From Kineosporia sp. A_224 (lineage in GTDB: Bacteria; Actinomycetota; Actinomycetes; Actinomycetales; Kineosporiaceae): a DNA stretch of 56,331 bases. The notes beneath the pieces are model-generated. The model was not told the DNA's origin, searched no databases, and saw nothing but the letters and a program-made list of their open reading frames with translations. Positions 1 through 7,777 of this stretch are shown here, one piece after another. Location: assembly GCF_002198655.1 (NCBI RefSeq), contig NZ_MWLN01000212.1:12529-68859 (forward strand). The letters are read 5' to 3'. The position numbers and the translations under genes are program-made. Each line of letters starts with the position of its first letter. Position 1 is the stretch's first letter.

Positions 1-3000
1 GCCGCCGCGGCGGCCGCCGGCCGGGCGACGTCCCGGTCGCCGCTCGGCAGCCCGGTGCGGGTCAGCGCGGCGGCGTACTCCTCGTCGGCCGTCGGACCGC
101 CGTCGGAGACCGGGACGACGACCCCGCCGCCGAACGTCGTGACCGGCGGGCGGACCATGACCGGCCGCGACGACCGGCTCGCCGCCGCCCCGCGGACGGC
201 GGCCTGGGTCGTCTCGTCGTCCCACGAGCGCTCGGCGGTGACGATCCGCCGGACCGCCTCCAGACCGCCCTCGACCCAGGCGTCCCAGAGCACCGGCAGC
301 TCCCACGCCCCGGTCGCCCGCAGCGACACCCCGCGCGGGCCGGTCCGGCGCAGGACACCGCGGACGACGAGCAGCCAGGAGTGGAAGACCGTCGCGGCGT
401 ACGGGCCCTGGGCGTCCTCGAAGAACGTCGCGTCGACCGGACCGGTCGCGTCGTCGAGGGTGAGGAAGACGACCCGGCGCCCGGACCGCACCGGCGGGGT
501 CTGGGTCGCGACCTTGACCCCGGCGACGAGCAGCTCGCTGCGGCTGCGCCGGCGCAGGACGTCGGCGGAGCGGGTCACCCCGAGCGCGTCGAGGAGCGGG
601 ACGTAGAAGTCGAGGACGTGCCGGCTCGCGTCGAGCCCGAGCACCTCGAGCTCGGCCCGGACCCGCTCCGCCCCGGTCATCTCGGGCAGCCCGCTGCGGA
701 CGGTCTCGTCCGGGGCGTCGCCGAGGTCGAGGGCGAGCTGGACCGAGTGGTCCTGCGGCGGGGCCGCCGTCCGGGGGGCCTGCGACTGGCGGGCCGCGGC
801 CTCCCGGACGGCGTCCGGGTGCGGTCCGTCGGGCCCGACGTCCCCGACGTGCCCGCCCTGCCCGACGTGCCCGACCTGCCCGTCCCGGGCCGCCCCCCGG
901 GACGCCCCGGTGCCCGGCCGGCCCTTCGTCACCGACCGGGTCCACCGCTCGAGCTCGGCGACCTGCAGGAGCAGGTCGCGCCGGGTCACCCGGCCGCGCC
1001 GCCGGACCGGCAGGGTCGAGCCGAGCCCGTAGAGGGTGTCGAAGGCCCCGGCGACGACGAGCCGCTCGACGACCGGGCGGGACACGTGCGCGCGGTGCCA
1101 GAAGTCGGCGAGCGAGTGGTACGGCCGGCCCGCGACGATGCGCGCGACCTCGGCCTCCGAGATGCCCTTGACGTCGGCGAGGGCGAGCCGGATGCCGTAC
1201 GGCCGGCCGTCGGGCAGCCCCTCCCCGGGCAGCGGCCGCGGGGTCGGCGGGTCGTCGGGCGCGTCGTCCGGTGCCTGGCCGAAGAGCCCGTCGGGGTGGG
1301 TGTCGGGGTGCGCGTCGGGCCGGGCGTCGTGGCCCGCGTCGGCCGCGGCCACGTCGGGGCTGGTGCCCCGCGAGGGCCGGGCGTCGACCTGGTCGAGGAT
1401 CCGCGGCGGCGGCTCGTCCCACCAGGTGACCTTCTCCACCCGGTACGTCGCGTCGGAGACGTTGACGTCGAGCGGCAGGACGGCGATGCCGAAGTTGCGG
1501 GCGTCGTCGAGGATGAGCCGCTTGGGGTACATCCCCGGGTCGTGGGTGAGTACCCCGGCGAGGAAGGCCGCCGGGTGGTGCGCCTTGAGCCACGCCGAGT
1601 GGTAGGTCGGCAGCGCGAACGCCGCGGCGTGCGCCTTGCAGAACCCGAACGACGCGAAGGCCTTGAGCACCTCCCAGATCCGGTCGACCGTCGCGGCGTC
1701 GTAGCCGAGGGCGGTCGCCCGCGGCCGCCACCACGCCTCGACGTCCACCTGGCCCGCGGGCGAGCCCATCGCCCGCCGGACCTCGTCGGCCTGGGCGAGG
1801 CTGCACCCCGCGGTGACCGCGACGATCTTGAGCACCTGCTCGTGGAAGACGACGACGCCCGCGGTCTCGGCGAGGGCCGGCTCGAGGCTCGGGTGCAGGT
1901 AGTCGGGCTCGTCCCAGCGCTGCCGGGCCCGCAGGAACGGGGTGACCATGTCGGACTTCACCGGCCCGGGCCGGAACAGCGAGATGTCGATGATGAGGTC
2001 GCCGAACGTCTCCGGGGCGAACTTGCCGACGAGCTCGCGCTGCCCGGGCGACTCGATCTGGAACATCCCGAGGGTGTGCGTCGAGCGGATGAGGCGGAAC
2101 GTCGCCTCGTCGTCGTGCGGCACGGCGTCGAGGTCGATCCGGCCGGTACCCGGGTCGAGGTAGCCGGTCACCGGGTCGGCGGCCACCTCCGGGTGGCGCC
2201 CGGCGGCGAGGGCGTCGGGACCGTCGACCCGTTCGACCTCCTGCAGGGCGTAGGCCATCGAGGACTGCATCCGGATCCCGAGGACGTCGAGCTTGAGCAG
2301 GCCGAGGTCCTCGACGTCGTCCTTGTCGAACTGGCTCATGGGGAACCCGACCCAGCTCGACTCGACCGGGGTCCGGTCGAGCAGGCTCCGGTCGGAGAGC
2401 AGGACGCCGCACGGGTGGAGCGCGACGTGCCGCGGCAGCCCGTCGAGCCGCTCGACGAGGTCGAAGAGCAGGTCGAGCCGGGCCGCGCCGAGCCCGGACG
2501 CCCGCAGCTCGGGCAGCTCCCGGATCGCGTGCCGGACGTCCCGGGCCCGGATGTGCGGGAACGACTTGGCGATCGCGTCGACCTCGGGCGGCGGGAGGCC
2601 GAGCGCGGCGCCGACGTCCCGGACGGCGTGCCGCACCCGGTAGGTGTCCATCATCGACACGCAGCTGACCCGCTCCGACCCGAAGCGCCGCAGGATCTCC
2701 TCGTAGACCTCGGTGCGCCGGGCGGACTCGACGTCGACGTCGATGTCGGGCAGCTGGGCGCGCATCGGGGAGAGGAACCGCTCCATGAGCAGGTCGTGCC
2801 GCAGCGGGTCGACCCCGGAGATGCCGAGCAGGTAGTTCACGAGGCTGCCGGCCCCCGAGCCGCGCGCCGCGACCCGGACCCCGATCCCGCGGATGAGCCG
2901 GCACACCTCGCCGACGGTGAGGAAGTAGGCCGGGAAGCCCATCTCCGTGATGGTCGCCAGCTCGTGCTCGAGCCGCTCGGAGACCGCGCGCAGCCGCTGC

Positions 3001-4112
3001 GCGGACGCCCCGGGGTAACGCCGGCCGATCCCGGCCTCGCACTCCTTGCGCAGCCGGGACTGCGCGCTCTCCCCGATGCCGAGGCCGAGGACCTCGTCCT
3101 CCGGCAGGTGGACGCTGCCGGTGCCGAGGTCGGCCTGGGCGTCGAGCCGGCACCGGTCGGCGAGGGCCTGCGTCGCCGCGAGCAGGCCGGCCGCGCCGGC
3201 CTCGTCCCCCGCCGCCCGGGCGACCTCGCGGGCGACGGACGCCATGTGCCCGCCCGGCGCGAGGAACCCCTCGGCGCTGACCCGGTCGACGTGCCGGGTG
3301 TCGAGGGCGACGAGCCGGCGGGCGGCGTCCAGGACGTCGACGGTCGTCGCGCCGTCCGGCGTCGCGGACCGGACGGCGTTCGTGAGGACGGCGGTCACGC
3401 CGGCCTCACGGGCCACTGCGAGCATCCGCGCCGCGTGGCCGACGCTGCCCGGGGTGCCCTGCGCGCCGTGGTGGCAGACGACCTCGACGTAGAGCTCCGC
3501 CGGGGCGGGCAGCACGGCACGCCAGCGGTCGAGGACGGCCCGGGCCAGGTCGGGCCGTCGGGCGAGCACCGCCCGGCCGACCTCGGAGCCGGGACCGAGG
3601 AGGACGGCGAGGGCGGGCGCCCCGCTGCGGGGGTCGGTCGCGTGCTCGCCGACGAGGTCGGGGGTGGCCACCGGCCGGCCCCGCTCCCCGCGCAGGTGGG
3701 TCGCCGACACGAGCCGGCACAGCCGGCCCCAGCCGGCGGCCACGGGCAGCCCGGTCGCGGTGTCCGCGGCGAGGGCGAGGACGGTGACCCGCGGGTGCCG
3801 CGGGTCGACGCTCGCCCCGCCGCGCACCGGGGTGCGCCCGGCCGGGCGGGCCGTCGGGACCGCCCAGCCGGGCAGCCCGTCGAGGAGCCCGCTCGGCTCC
3901 ACGGCGAGGTCGACGCCGAGGATCGGGGACAGCCCCGCCGCAGCGCAGGCCCGGGTGAACTTCACCGCGCCGTAGAGCCCGTCCCGGTCGGTGAGCGCGA
4001 GCGCGTCCATGCCGTGCCCGGCCGCCTCCTCGACGAGCGCCGCCGGGGTCGAGGCGCCGTAGCGCAACGAGTAGCCGGAGGCGACGTGGAGGTGCGTGAA
4101 GGGAACACCCAT
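1..4112 (-). CDS. dnaE2: DnaE2-type (damage-tolerance) DNA polymerase III alpha subunit, 3' end cut by window edge
   Basis: C-family replicative-type DNA polymerase. The reading frame starts at ATG 4112 (MGVPFTHLHVASGYS) and stays open for about 1370 codons to position 1, so the C-terminus is missing. The N-terminal PHP domain shows the HxH metal motif (H7, H9) and TDRDGLYG; the polymerase acidic motif PDIDVDVES is near residues 455-463; a C-terminal OB-fold-like stretch follows. Two low-complexity Asp/Pro/His- and Gly/His/Val-rich linkers interrupt the C-terminal third (about 1260-1400 and 830-920), making the protein longer than the usual 1050-1190 residues. It lies 60 nt downstream of the HEPN gene and probably in its operon, behind a LexA box. 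That context, more than the sequence, favours the translesion DnaE2 type over the housekeeping DnaE1. No ImuB-type Y-family polymerase lies between the operon genes; one could lie beyond the edge. Confidence 0.85.
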   Translation of the reverse strand, partial: MGVPFTHLHVASGYSLRYGASTPAALVEEAAGHGMDALALTDRDGLYGAVKFTRACAAAGLSPILGVDLAVEPSGLLDGLPGWAVPTARPAGRTPVRGGASVDPRHPRVTVLALAADTATGLPVAAGWGRLCRLVSATHLRGERGRPVATPDLVGEHATDPRSGAPALAVLLGPGSEVGRAVLARRPDLARAVLDRWRAVLPAPAELYVEVVCHHGAQGTPGSVGHAARMLAVAREAGVTAVLTNAVRSATPDGATTVDVLDAARRLVALDTRHVDRVSAEGFLAPGGHMASVAREVARAAGDEAGAAGLLAATQALADRCRLDAQADLGTGSVHLPEDEVLGLGIGESAQSRLRKECEAGIGRRYPGASAQRLRAVSERLEHELATITEMGFPAYFLTVGEVCRLIRGIGVRVAARGSGAGSLVNYLLGISGVDPLRHDLLMERFLSPMRAQLPDIDVDVESARRTEVYEEILRRFGSERVSCVSMMDTYRVRHAVRDVGAALGLPPPEVDAIAKSFPHIRARDVRHAIRELPELRASGLGAARLDLLFDLVERLDGLPRHVALHPCGVLLSDRSLLDRTPVESSWVGFPMSQFDKDDVEDLGLLKLDVLGIRMQSSMAYALQEVERVDGPDALAAGRHPEVAADPVTGYLDPGTGRIDLDAVPHDDEATFRLIRSTHTLGMFQIESPGQRELVGKFAPETFGDLIIDISLFRPGPVKSDMVTPFLRARQRWDEPDYLHPSLEPALAETAGVVVFHEQVLKIVAVTAGCSLAQADEVRRAMGSPAGQVDVEAWWRPRATALGYDAATVDRIWEVLKAFASFGFCKAHAAAFALPTYHSAWLKAHHPAAFLAGVLTHDPGMYPKRLILDDARNFGIAVLPLDVNVSDATYRVEKVTWWDEPPPRILDQVDARPSRGTSPDVAAADAGHDARPDAHPDTHPDGLFGQAPDDAPDDPPTPRPLPGEGLPDGRPYGIRLALADVKGISEAEVARIVAGRPYHSLADFWHRAHVSRPVVERLVVAGAFDTLYGLGSTLPVRRRGRVTRRDLLLQVAELERWTRSVTKGRPGTGASRGAARDGQVGHVGQGGHVGDVGPDGPHPDAVREAAARQSQAPRTAAPPQDHSVQLALDLGDAPDETVRSGLPEMTGAERVRAELEVLGLDASRHVLDFYVPLLDALGVTRSADVLRRRSRSELLVAGVKVATQTPPVRSGRRVVFLTLDDATGPVDATFFEDAQGPYAATVFHSWLLVVRGVLRRTGPRGVSLRATGAWELPVLWDAWVEGGLEAVRRIVTAERSWDDETTQAAVRGAAASRSSRPVMVRPPVTTFGGGVVVPVSDGGPTADEEYAAALTRTGLPSGDRDVARPAAAAA

Positions 4113-4172
4113 GGCCTGGCCCGCCTCTTCCGGTTCTCTCCTACGTGACAGGTGGGCTGACGAGCAGGTGGG

Positions 4173-4607
4173 TCACGTGCAGGTCGGCAGCGCCCCCGGC
4201 AGCACCGGCTGGTAGGGCATGCCGAGCACCGTCTCCACGACGTGGTGGAAGGTCTCGGAGTCGCGCAGGAGGTCGTCGGCGTCGCGCGCCGAGATCCCCT
4301 CGCCCCGGCCGGCCTCGATGGCGGCGCGCCGGGTCGCGGTCGCGGCGAAGAAGGCCGCCCACTCGGTGAGCTCGGGGGCGACCCTGGGGAGGATGTCCCA
4401 GACGCTGCGGGGACCGCCCCGGGTCGTCGCCCGCCCCCGGACCGCGAGCACCGCGGCCCCGGCCCGCAGCGCCGCGAGGTGCGCCGCGACGTAGCGCTCG
4501 CCGCAGCTGCGGGCCGCGCAGGCCTGGAGCAGCCCCGCCCGGGACCGTTCGAGCAGCATGCGTGCGGCCACCGAGACGGGTGGACGGTCCAGAGTGCTCA
4601 CCGGCAT
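4173..4607 (-). CDS. SAV_6107-type HEPN-domain protein
   Basis: 144-residue, mostly helical protein of the family I recognise as SAV_6107-type HEPN, commonly found beside dnaE2/imuB in actinobacteria. HEPN proteins are often RNases or nucleic-acid-binding partners; the function of this family is not established. An R-x4-H motif typical of active HEPN RNases is visible (R38-Y-V-A-A-H43). The start is ATG 4607, preceded by a strong AGGAGG five bases upstream. A longer frame reaches upstream through a DPNDPNDP repeat but has no ribosome site. It sits between the DUF6504 gene (119 nt upstream) and dnaE2 (60 nt downstream), so it is probably co-transcribed and DNA-damage inducible. Confidence 0.75.
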   Translation of the reverse strand: MPVSTLDRPPVSVAARMLLERSRAGLLQACAARSCGERYVAAHLAALRAGAAVLAVRGRATTRGGPRSVWDILPRVAPELTEWAAFFAATATRRAAIEAGRGEGISARDADDLLRDSETFHHVVETVLGMPYQPVLPGALPTCT

Positions 4608-4726
4608 GTCGGCCTCCTGGTCGGCGGGCCCTGCGCCGCCGGTCGTGTCCTGCATCGGGTCGTTCGGGTCGTTCGGGTCGTGCTCGTGCGGGTCGTCGGG
4701 CCCGCTCCTGCCGCTCACGACGCACG

Positions 4727-5140
4727 TCAGTCCGCGACGCGGACGAGGCGCCACCCGTCGGCCCGCGCCCCCTCGCGGCAGAGGTCGAAGACCCCGGTGC
4801 CGTGGACCCGGCCACGGCTCGCCTCGACCCGCCACACCTCGCGCTCCGGGGCGAGCGCGACCCGGGGGCCGCGCACCTCCTGCTCGTCCCCCTCGTGCTC
4901 GTCCCCCTCGCGCGGCACCACGCCCGGACCGGTGCCCGGACCCGCGCCCCCCGGACCGTGCTCGTCGCCGTCCCCGTGGACCGCCCGCGCCGCCGCGGAC
5001 GCCCACCAGGCCCGGCGCTCGCGCCAGTGCCCGAGGACGTCGCGGACGACGTAGAGCCGGCCGTGCCACAGGAAGCTCCCCGGTCGTTCGCCGTCCGGTG
5101 CAGGACGGACCTCGACCGGTTCCTCGTACCGTCGGACCAT
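4727..5140 (-). CDS. DUF6504 family protein
   Basis: 137-residue protein opening MVRRYEEPVEVRPAPDGERP and containing FLWHGRLYVVRDVLGHW and ending DGWRLVRVAD, the pattern of DUF6504, a small actinobacterial family usually next to ImuB/DnaE2 genes. No catalytic function is known to me. A Glu/Asp/Gly-rich insertion (about residues 60-90) separates the two conserved halves. The start at ATG 5140 is preceded by GGGGAGG seven bases upstream. It is the first gene of the putative SOS operon; the LexA box lies about 225 nt upstream, implying a long 5' leader. The partner role in translesion synthesis is inferred from neighbourhood only. Confidence 0.75.
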   Translation of the reverse strand: MVRRYEEPVEVRPAPDGERPGSFLWHGRLYVVRDVLGHWRERRAWWASAAARAVHGDGDEHGPGGAGPGTGPGVVPREGDEHEGDEQEVRGPRVALAPEREVWRVEASRGRVHGTGVFDLCREGARADGWRLVRVAD

Positions 5141-5363
5141 TGCGGTGCCTCCCCTCGTGAGTGCGCGCCGGGCGTCGTCGACGTCGGTGTCGACGGGTGC
5201 CGGCGACGCCGTGGGGAAGACGGACGCCGGTGCCCCACCCGGCGGGCGCGCTTCCCCACACGCCCGCCGGATGAGACCCGTTGGTCACGGCCCGTGGCAC
5301 GGCGGGGTCGAGTCGCCGTGCCACGGACCGCTCGCCCGGCGGGTCCGCGATCCCACCAGGCGT

Positions 5364-5379
5364 TCGAACACGCGTTCGA
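5364..5379. promoter_or_regulatory. LexA (SOS) box
   Basis: TCGAACACGCGTTCGA, an exact match to the actinobacterial LexA operator TCGAAC-N4-GTTCGA. It lies just downstream of the -10 hexamer of the minus-strand promoter, across the expected transcription start, where a repressor would block initiation. It should control the DUF6504-HEPN-dnaE2 operon. Fic starts about 180 nt away on the other side and could also be affected. Confidence 0.9.
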
Positions 5380-5388
5380 ACGATTTCG

Positions 5389-5417
5389 ACTGTACACCGC
5401 CCCCGGCCGGGGCTCAA
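5389..5417 (-). promoter_or_regulatory. SigA-like promoter of the SOS operon
   Basis: On the minus strand TTGAGC (5417-5412), a 17-bp spacer and TACAGT (5394-5389) form a good housekeeping-sigma promoter. The predicted start near 5382 falls at the LexA box. Confidence 0.65.
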
Positions 5418-5556
5418 CGGCTTGCGCACCTCCGCCGGGACGGCCGGGCGTGTCGCCGCAGGAGACACGCCCGGATCGCCCGGGAACCGCTGGAAACGTC
5501 ACTCCGACCGTGCTGTACTTACACTTAGGCACGACAAACGTCAGCGAGGAGGAGTG

Positions 5557-6855
5557 ATGGTGACACTTTCCGCCGCCGGCGCCGCTGACCCCGTGGCCGA
5601 CCCGGTCACCGACCACGCCGCCGATCCGGGGCCGGAGCCGTGGCCCGCCGTCGCCGGCCAGCCCCGCACCTGGGAGTGGCCCCGGCACGGCCCCAAGCCT
5701 CCCCGGGGGGACCGACAGTTCCGCGAGTTCGAGGCCGCGGTGCCGCCCGCGATCGGCGAGCGGCCCGTCCGCCCGGGTCCCGAGGCCCGGGCCGCGCTGG
5801 CCGCCGCGACCGAGGCGGTCGCCGTCCTCGACCGCTCCGCGACCGTCGACCTCACCGCCCTCGCCGGCGCCCTGCTGCGCTCGGAGTCCGTCGCGTCGTC
5901 CCGGATCGAGCACCTGCGCGCCTCCCAGCGCGAGGTCGGGCTCGCGATGCTCCGCGGCGGCGACCCGCGCAGCGCGGCCGCGCACGTCGCGGCGAACGTC
6001 CGGGCGATGACCCTCGCCGTGGCCCGCGCCGCCGACGGCGGCGACACGACCGTCGACGACGTCCTCGACGTCCACCGCACGCTGCTCGCCGACGACCCCG
6101 AGCAGTCCGGCTGGGCCGGCCACCTGCGCACCGTGCAGAACTGGGTCGGCGGCTCGTTCCACTCCCCGCGCGGCGCCCTCTTCGTGCCGCCGCAGCCCGG
6201 CCTCGTCGCCCCGCTCATGAACGACCTCGTCCGGTTCTGCAACCGGGTCGACGTCGACCCGGTCGCCCAGGCCGCCGTCGCCCACGCGCAGTTCGAGACG
6301 ATCCACCCCTTCACCGACGGCAACGGCCGCACCGGCCGGGCGCTCGTCCACGTCCTCCTGCGCCGCCGGGGCCTGGTCCGCACGACGGTCGTGCCGGTCT
6401 CGACGGTGCTCCTCGCGGACGTCGACGCGTACTTCGCGGGGCTGGCCGACTACCGGGCCGGCCGGCTCGACGTCTGGCTCGCCCGGTTCGCGGCGGCGAC
6501 GTCGCACGCGGCGTCCGCCGGGCTGCGGCTCGCGCTCGACCTCGCCGAGGTGCGCGGCGCGTGGTGGGACGCCGCCCGGCCGCGGCGCGGGTCCGTCGGC
6601 GCGGTGCTCCTCGAGGCGCTCCTGCGCCAGCCCGTCGTCGACATCGACACCCTCCGGGTGCTCGCCGAGGAGGGCGGCGCCGACGGCGCCGTCGCGGACA
6701 AGAACCTCTACCGGGCCGTCGACCGGCTCGTCGGGGCCGACGTCCTCGCCGAGGTCTCGGGCGGCTCCCGCAACCGGGTCTGGGCGGCGGTCGACGTCCT
6801 GGACCTCCTCGAGCGTTTCGAGACCGACCTCGGACGGCGGCGGGCCCCGCTGTGA
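5557..6855 (+). CDS. Fic family protein (probable AMPylase)
   Basis: 432-residue Fic-domain protein. Fic enzymes transfer AMP or related nucleotides to hydroxyl side chains of target proteins. The catalytic motif HPFTDGNGRTGR is complete (H250-R261). Upstream is an inhibitory-helix-like motif, SSRIEH (residues 114-119), with the regulatory Glu118 but His where the usual consensus has Gly or Asn. The C-terminal ~90 residues look like a winged-helix domain, as in many stand-alone Fic proteins. ATG 5557 was chosen because GAGGAGG precedes it; a GTG directly in front is an alternative. It is transcribed away from the SOS operon and shares the intergenic region with it. No antitoxin gene is adjacent. 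Confidence 0.85.
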   Translation: MVTLSAAGAADPVADPVTDHAADPGPEPWPAVAGQPRTWEWPRHGPKPPRGDRQFREFEAAVPPAIGERPVRPGPEARAALAAATEAVAVLDRSATVDLTALAGALLRSESVASSRIEHLRASQREVGLAMLRGGDPRSAAAHVAANVRAMTLAVARAADGGDTTVDDVLDVHRTLLADDPEQSGWAGHLRTVQNWVGGSFHSPRGALFVPPQPGLVAPLMNDLVRFCNRVDVDPVAQAAVAHAQFETIHPFTDGNGRTGRALVHVLLRRRGLVRTTVVPVSTVLLADVDAYFAGLADYRAGRLDVWLARFAAATSHAASAGLRLALDLAEVRGAWWDAARPRRGSVGAVLLEALLRQPVVDIDTLRVLAEEGGADGAVADKNLYRAVDRLVGADVLAEVSGGSRNRVWAAVDVLDLLERFETDLGRRRAPL

Positions 6856-6913
6856 TGTCGAACAGCTGTGACGTCGGCCGGCTGTGACGTCGGCCGGCTG
6901 TGACGTCGGCCGG
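6850..6913 (+). repeat. Four tandem 16-bp repeats at the end of fic
   Basis: The unit GCTGTGACGTCGGCCG occurs three times exactly (6866-6913), preceded by one degenerate copy (GCTGTGATGTCGAACA, 6850-6865) that contains the fic stop codon. Each unit holds TGACGTC. It lies about 150 bp upstream of sdhC and could be an operator array or simply slipped-strand sequence. Confidence 0.85.
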
Positions 6914-7046
6914 CGGTACAGCAGCGGCGCCCGGCGGCCCCGCGCACAGACCCACGGACCCCGCCACCGGGACGGACGTGGCGAATTCCACGACGTCCGC
7001 ACGCGTGTTCCGGGTCCCCGGTCCTGGTAGTCACCCCCGGTGCGCA

Positions 7047-7052
7047 CATAAT
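7047..7052 (+). promoter_or_regulatory. -10 box of sdhCAB (near-leaderless)
   Basis: CATAAT lies 8 nt before the GTG start of sdhC, so the transcript probably begins at or next to the start codon. No Shine-Dalgarno sequence is present. Confidence 0.6.
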
Positions 7053-7060
7053 GTCCACTC

Positions 7061-7777
7061 GTGGCCACCCAGACCCTGAGCTCCCGGAAGACCGGAGCGC
7101 GACGCACGACCGTTGCGATGAAGCTGCTCATGGCGTCGACCGGTGGGTTGTTCGTCTTCTACGTGCTCGCGCACATGTACGGCAACCTCAAGGTCTTCGC
7201 CGGGCAGGACGCCTTCGACACCTACGCCCACCATCTCCGGACCATCGGAGAGCCGATCCTCCCGTACGCGGGCTTCCTGTGGCTCTTCCGGGTCGCCCTG
7301 ATCCTCGCGCTCGTCGGGCACGCGTACTCGGCCTTCTACCTGTGGAGCAAGGCGAGCGGTGCGCGCAGCACGCGCTACGCCGTCAGCGCCGCGAGCCGGA
7401 TGGCCTGGAAGTCGCAGACGATGCGCTGGGGCGGGGTCGCGCTCCTGCTCTTCCTCGTCTGGCACCTGATCCAGTTCACGATCGTCAAGGTCAACGTCAA
7501 CCCCGACGTCAAGGACGCCACGATCGGCGACAGCCCCTACGCGCTCGTCGTCGCGAGCTTCCAGGTCTGGTGGGTCGTCGTGATCTACCTCCTCGCGCTG
7601 GCAGCCCTCGGGCTGCACCTGCAGCATGGGGTGTGGAGCGGTGCCCAGACGCTGGGGTGGACCAACTCCCCGCGGGCCCGACGGACGGCGAAGACGACCG
7701 CGTACGCGATCGCCCTCGTCACGACGATCGGCTTCGCACTGCCTCCGCTGTTCATCCTGTTCGGCGTCGTGGACTGA
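7061..7777 (+). CDS. sdhC: Succinate dehydrogenase cytochrome b subunit
   Basis: 238-residue membrane anchor of a type B (b558-like) succinate:quinone oxidoreductase. About five hydrophobic helices are visible (for example [72 protein letters not shown]), with histidines placed for diheme ligation. It passes electrons from SdhAB to menaquinone in the cytoplasmic membrane. GTG 7061 sits just after a -10 box, so translation is probably leaderless. The stop codon overlaps the sdhA start by one base (TGATG), giving a tight sdhC-sdhA-sdhB operon. Confidence 0.93.
   Translation: MATQTLSSRKTGARRTTVAMKLLMASTGGLFVFYVLAHMYGNLKVFAGQDAFDTYAHHLRTIGEPILPYAGFLWLFRVALILALVGHAYSAFYLWSKASGARSTRYAVSAASRMAWKSQTMRWGGVALLLFLVWHLIQFTIVKVNVNPDVKDATIGDSPYALVVASFQVWWVVVIYLLALAALGLHLQHGVWSGAQTLGWTNSPRARRTAKTTAYAIALVTTIGFALPPLFILFGVVD

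Larger units (their letters stand above)
5141..5556. promoter_or_regulatory. Divergent intergenic region between the SOS operon and fic
   Basis: A 416-bp stretch without a convincing gene. It carries the LexA box and a minus-strand promoter (annotated separately), and on the plus strand an AT-richer segment ending in GTACTTACACTTAGG before the fic ribosome site (GAGGAGG). Most of 5150-5340 would be the untranslated leader of the minus-strand operon; I see no further feature in it. Confidence 0.6.

Noticed and set aside
381-4148. A 1255-codon plus-strand frame antisense to dnaE2
   Set aside because: Composition (Arg/Gly/Pro/Glu-rich, no motifs) is the usual antisense shadow of a high-GC gene; the minus strand encodes a clear polymerase.
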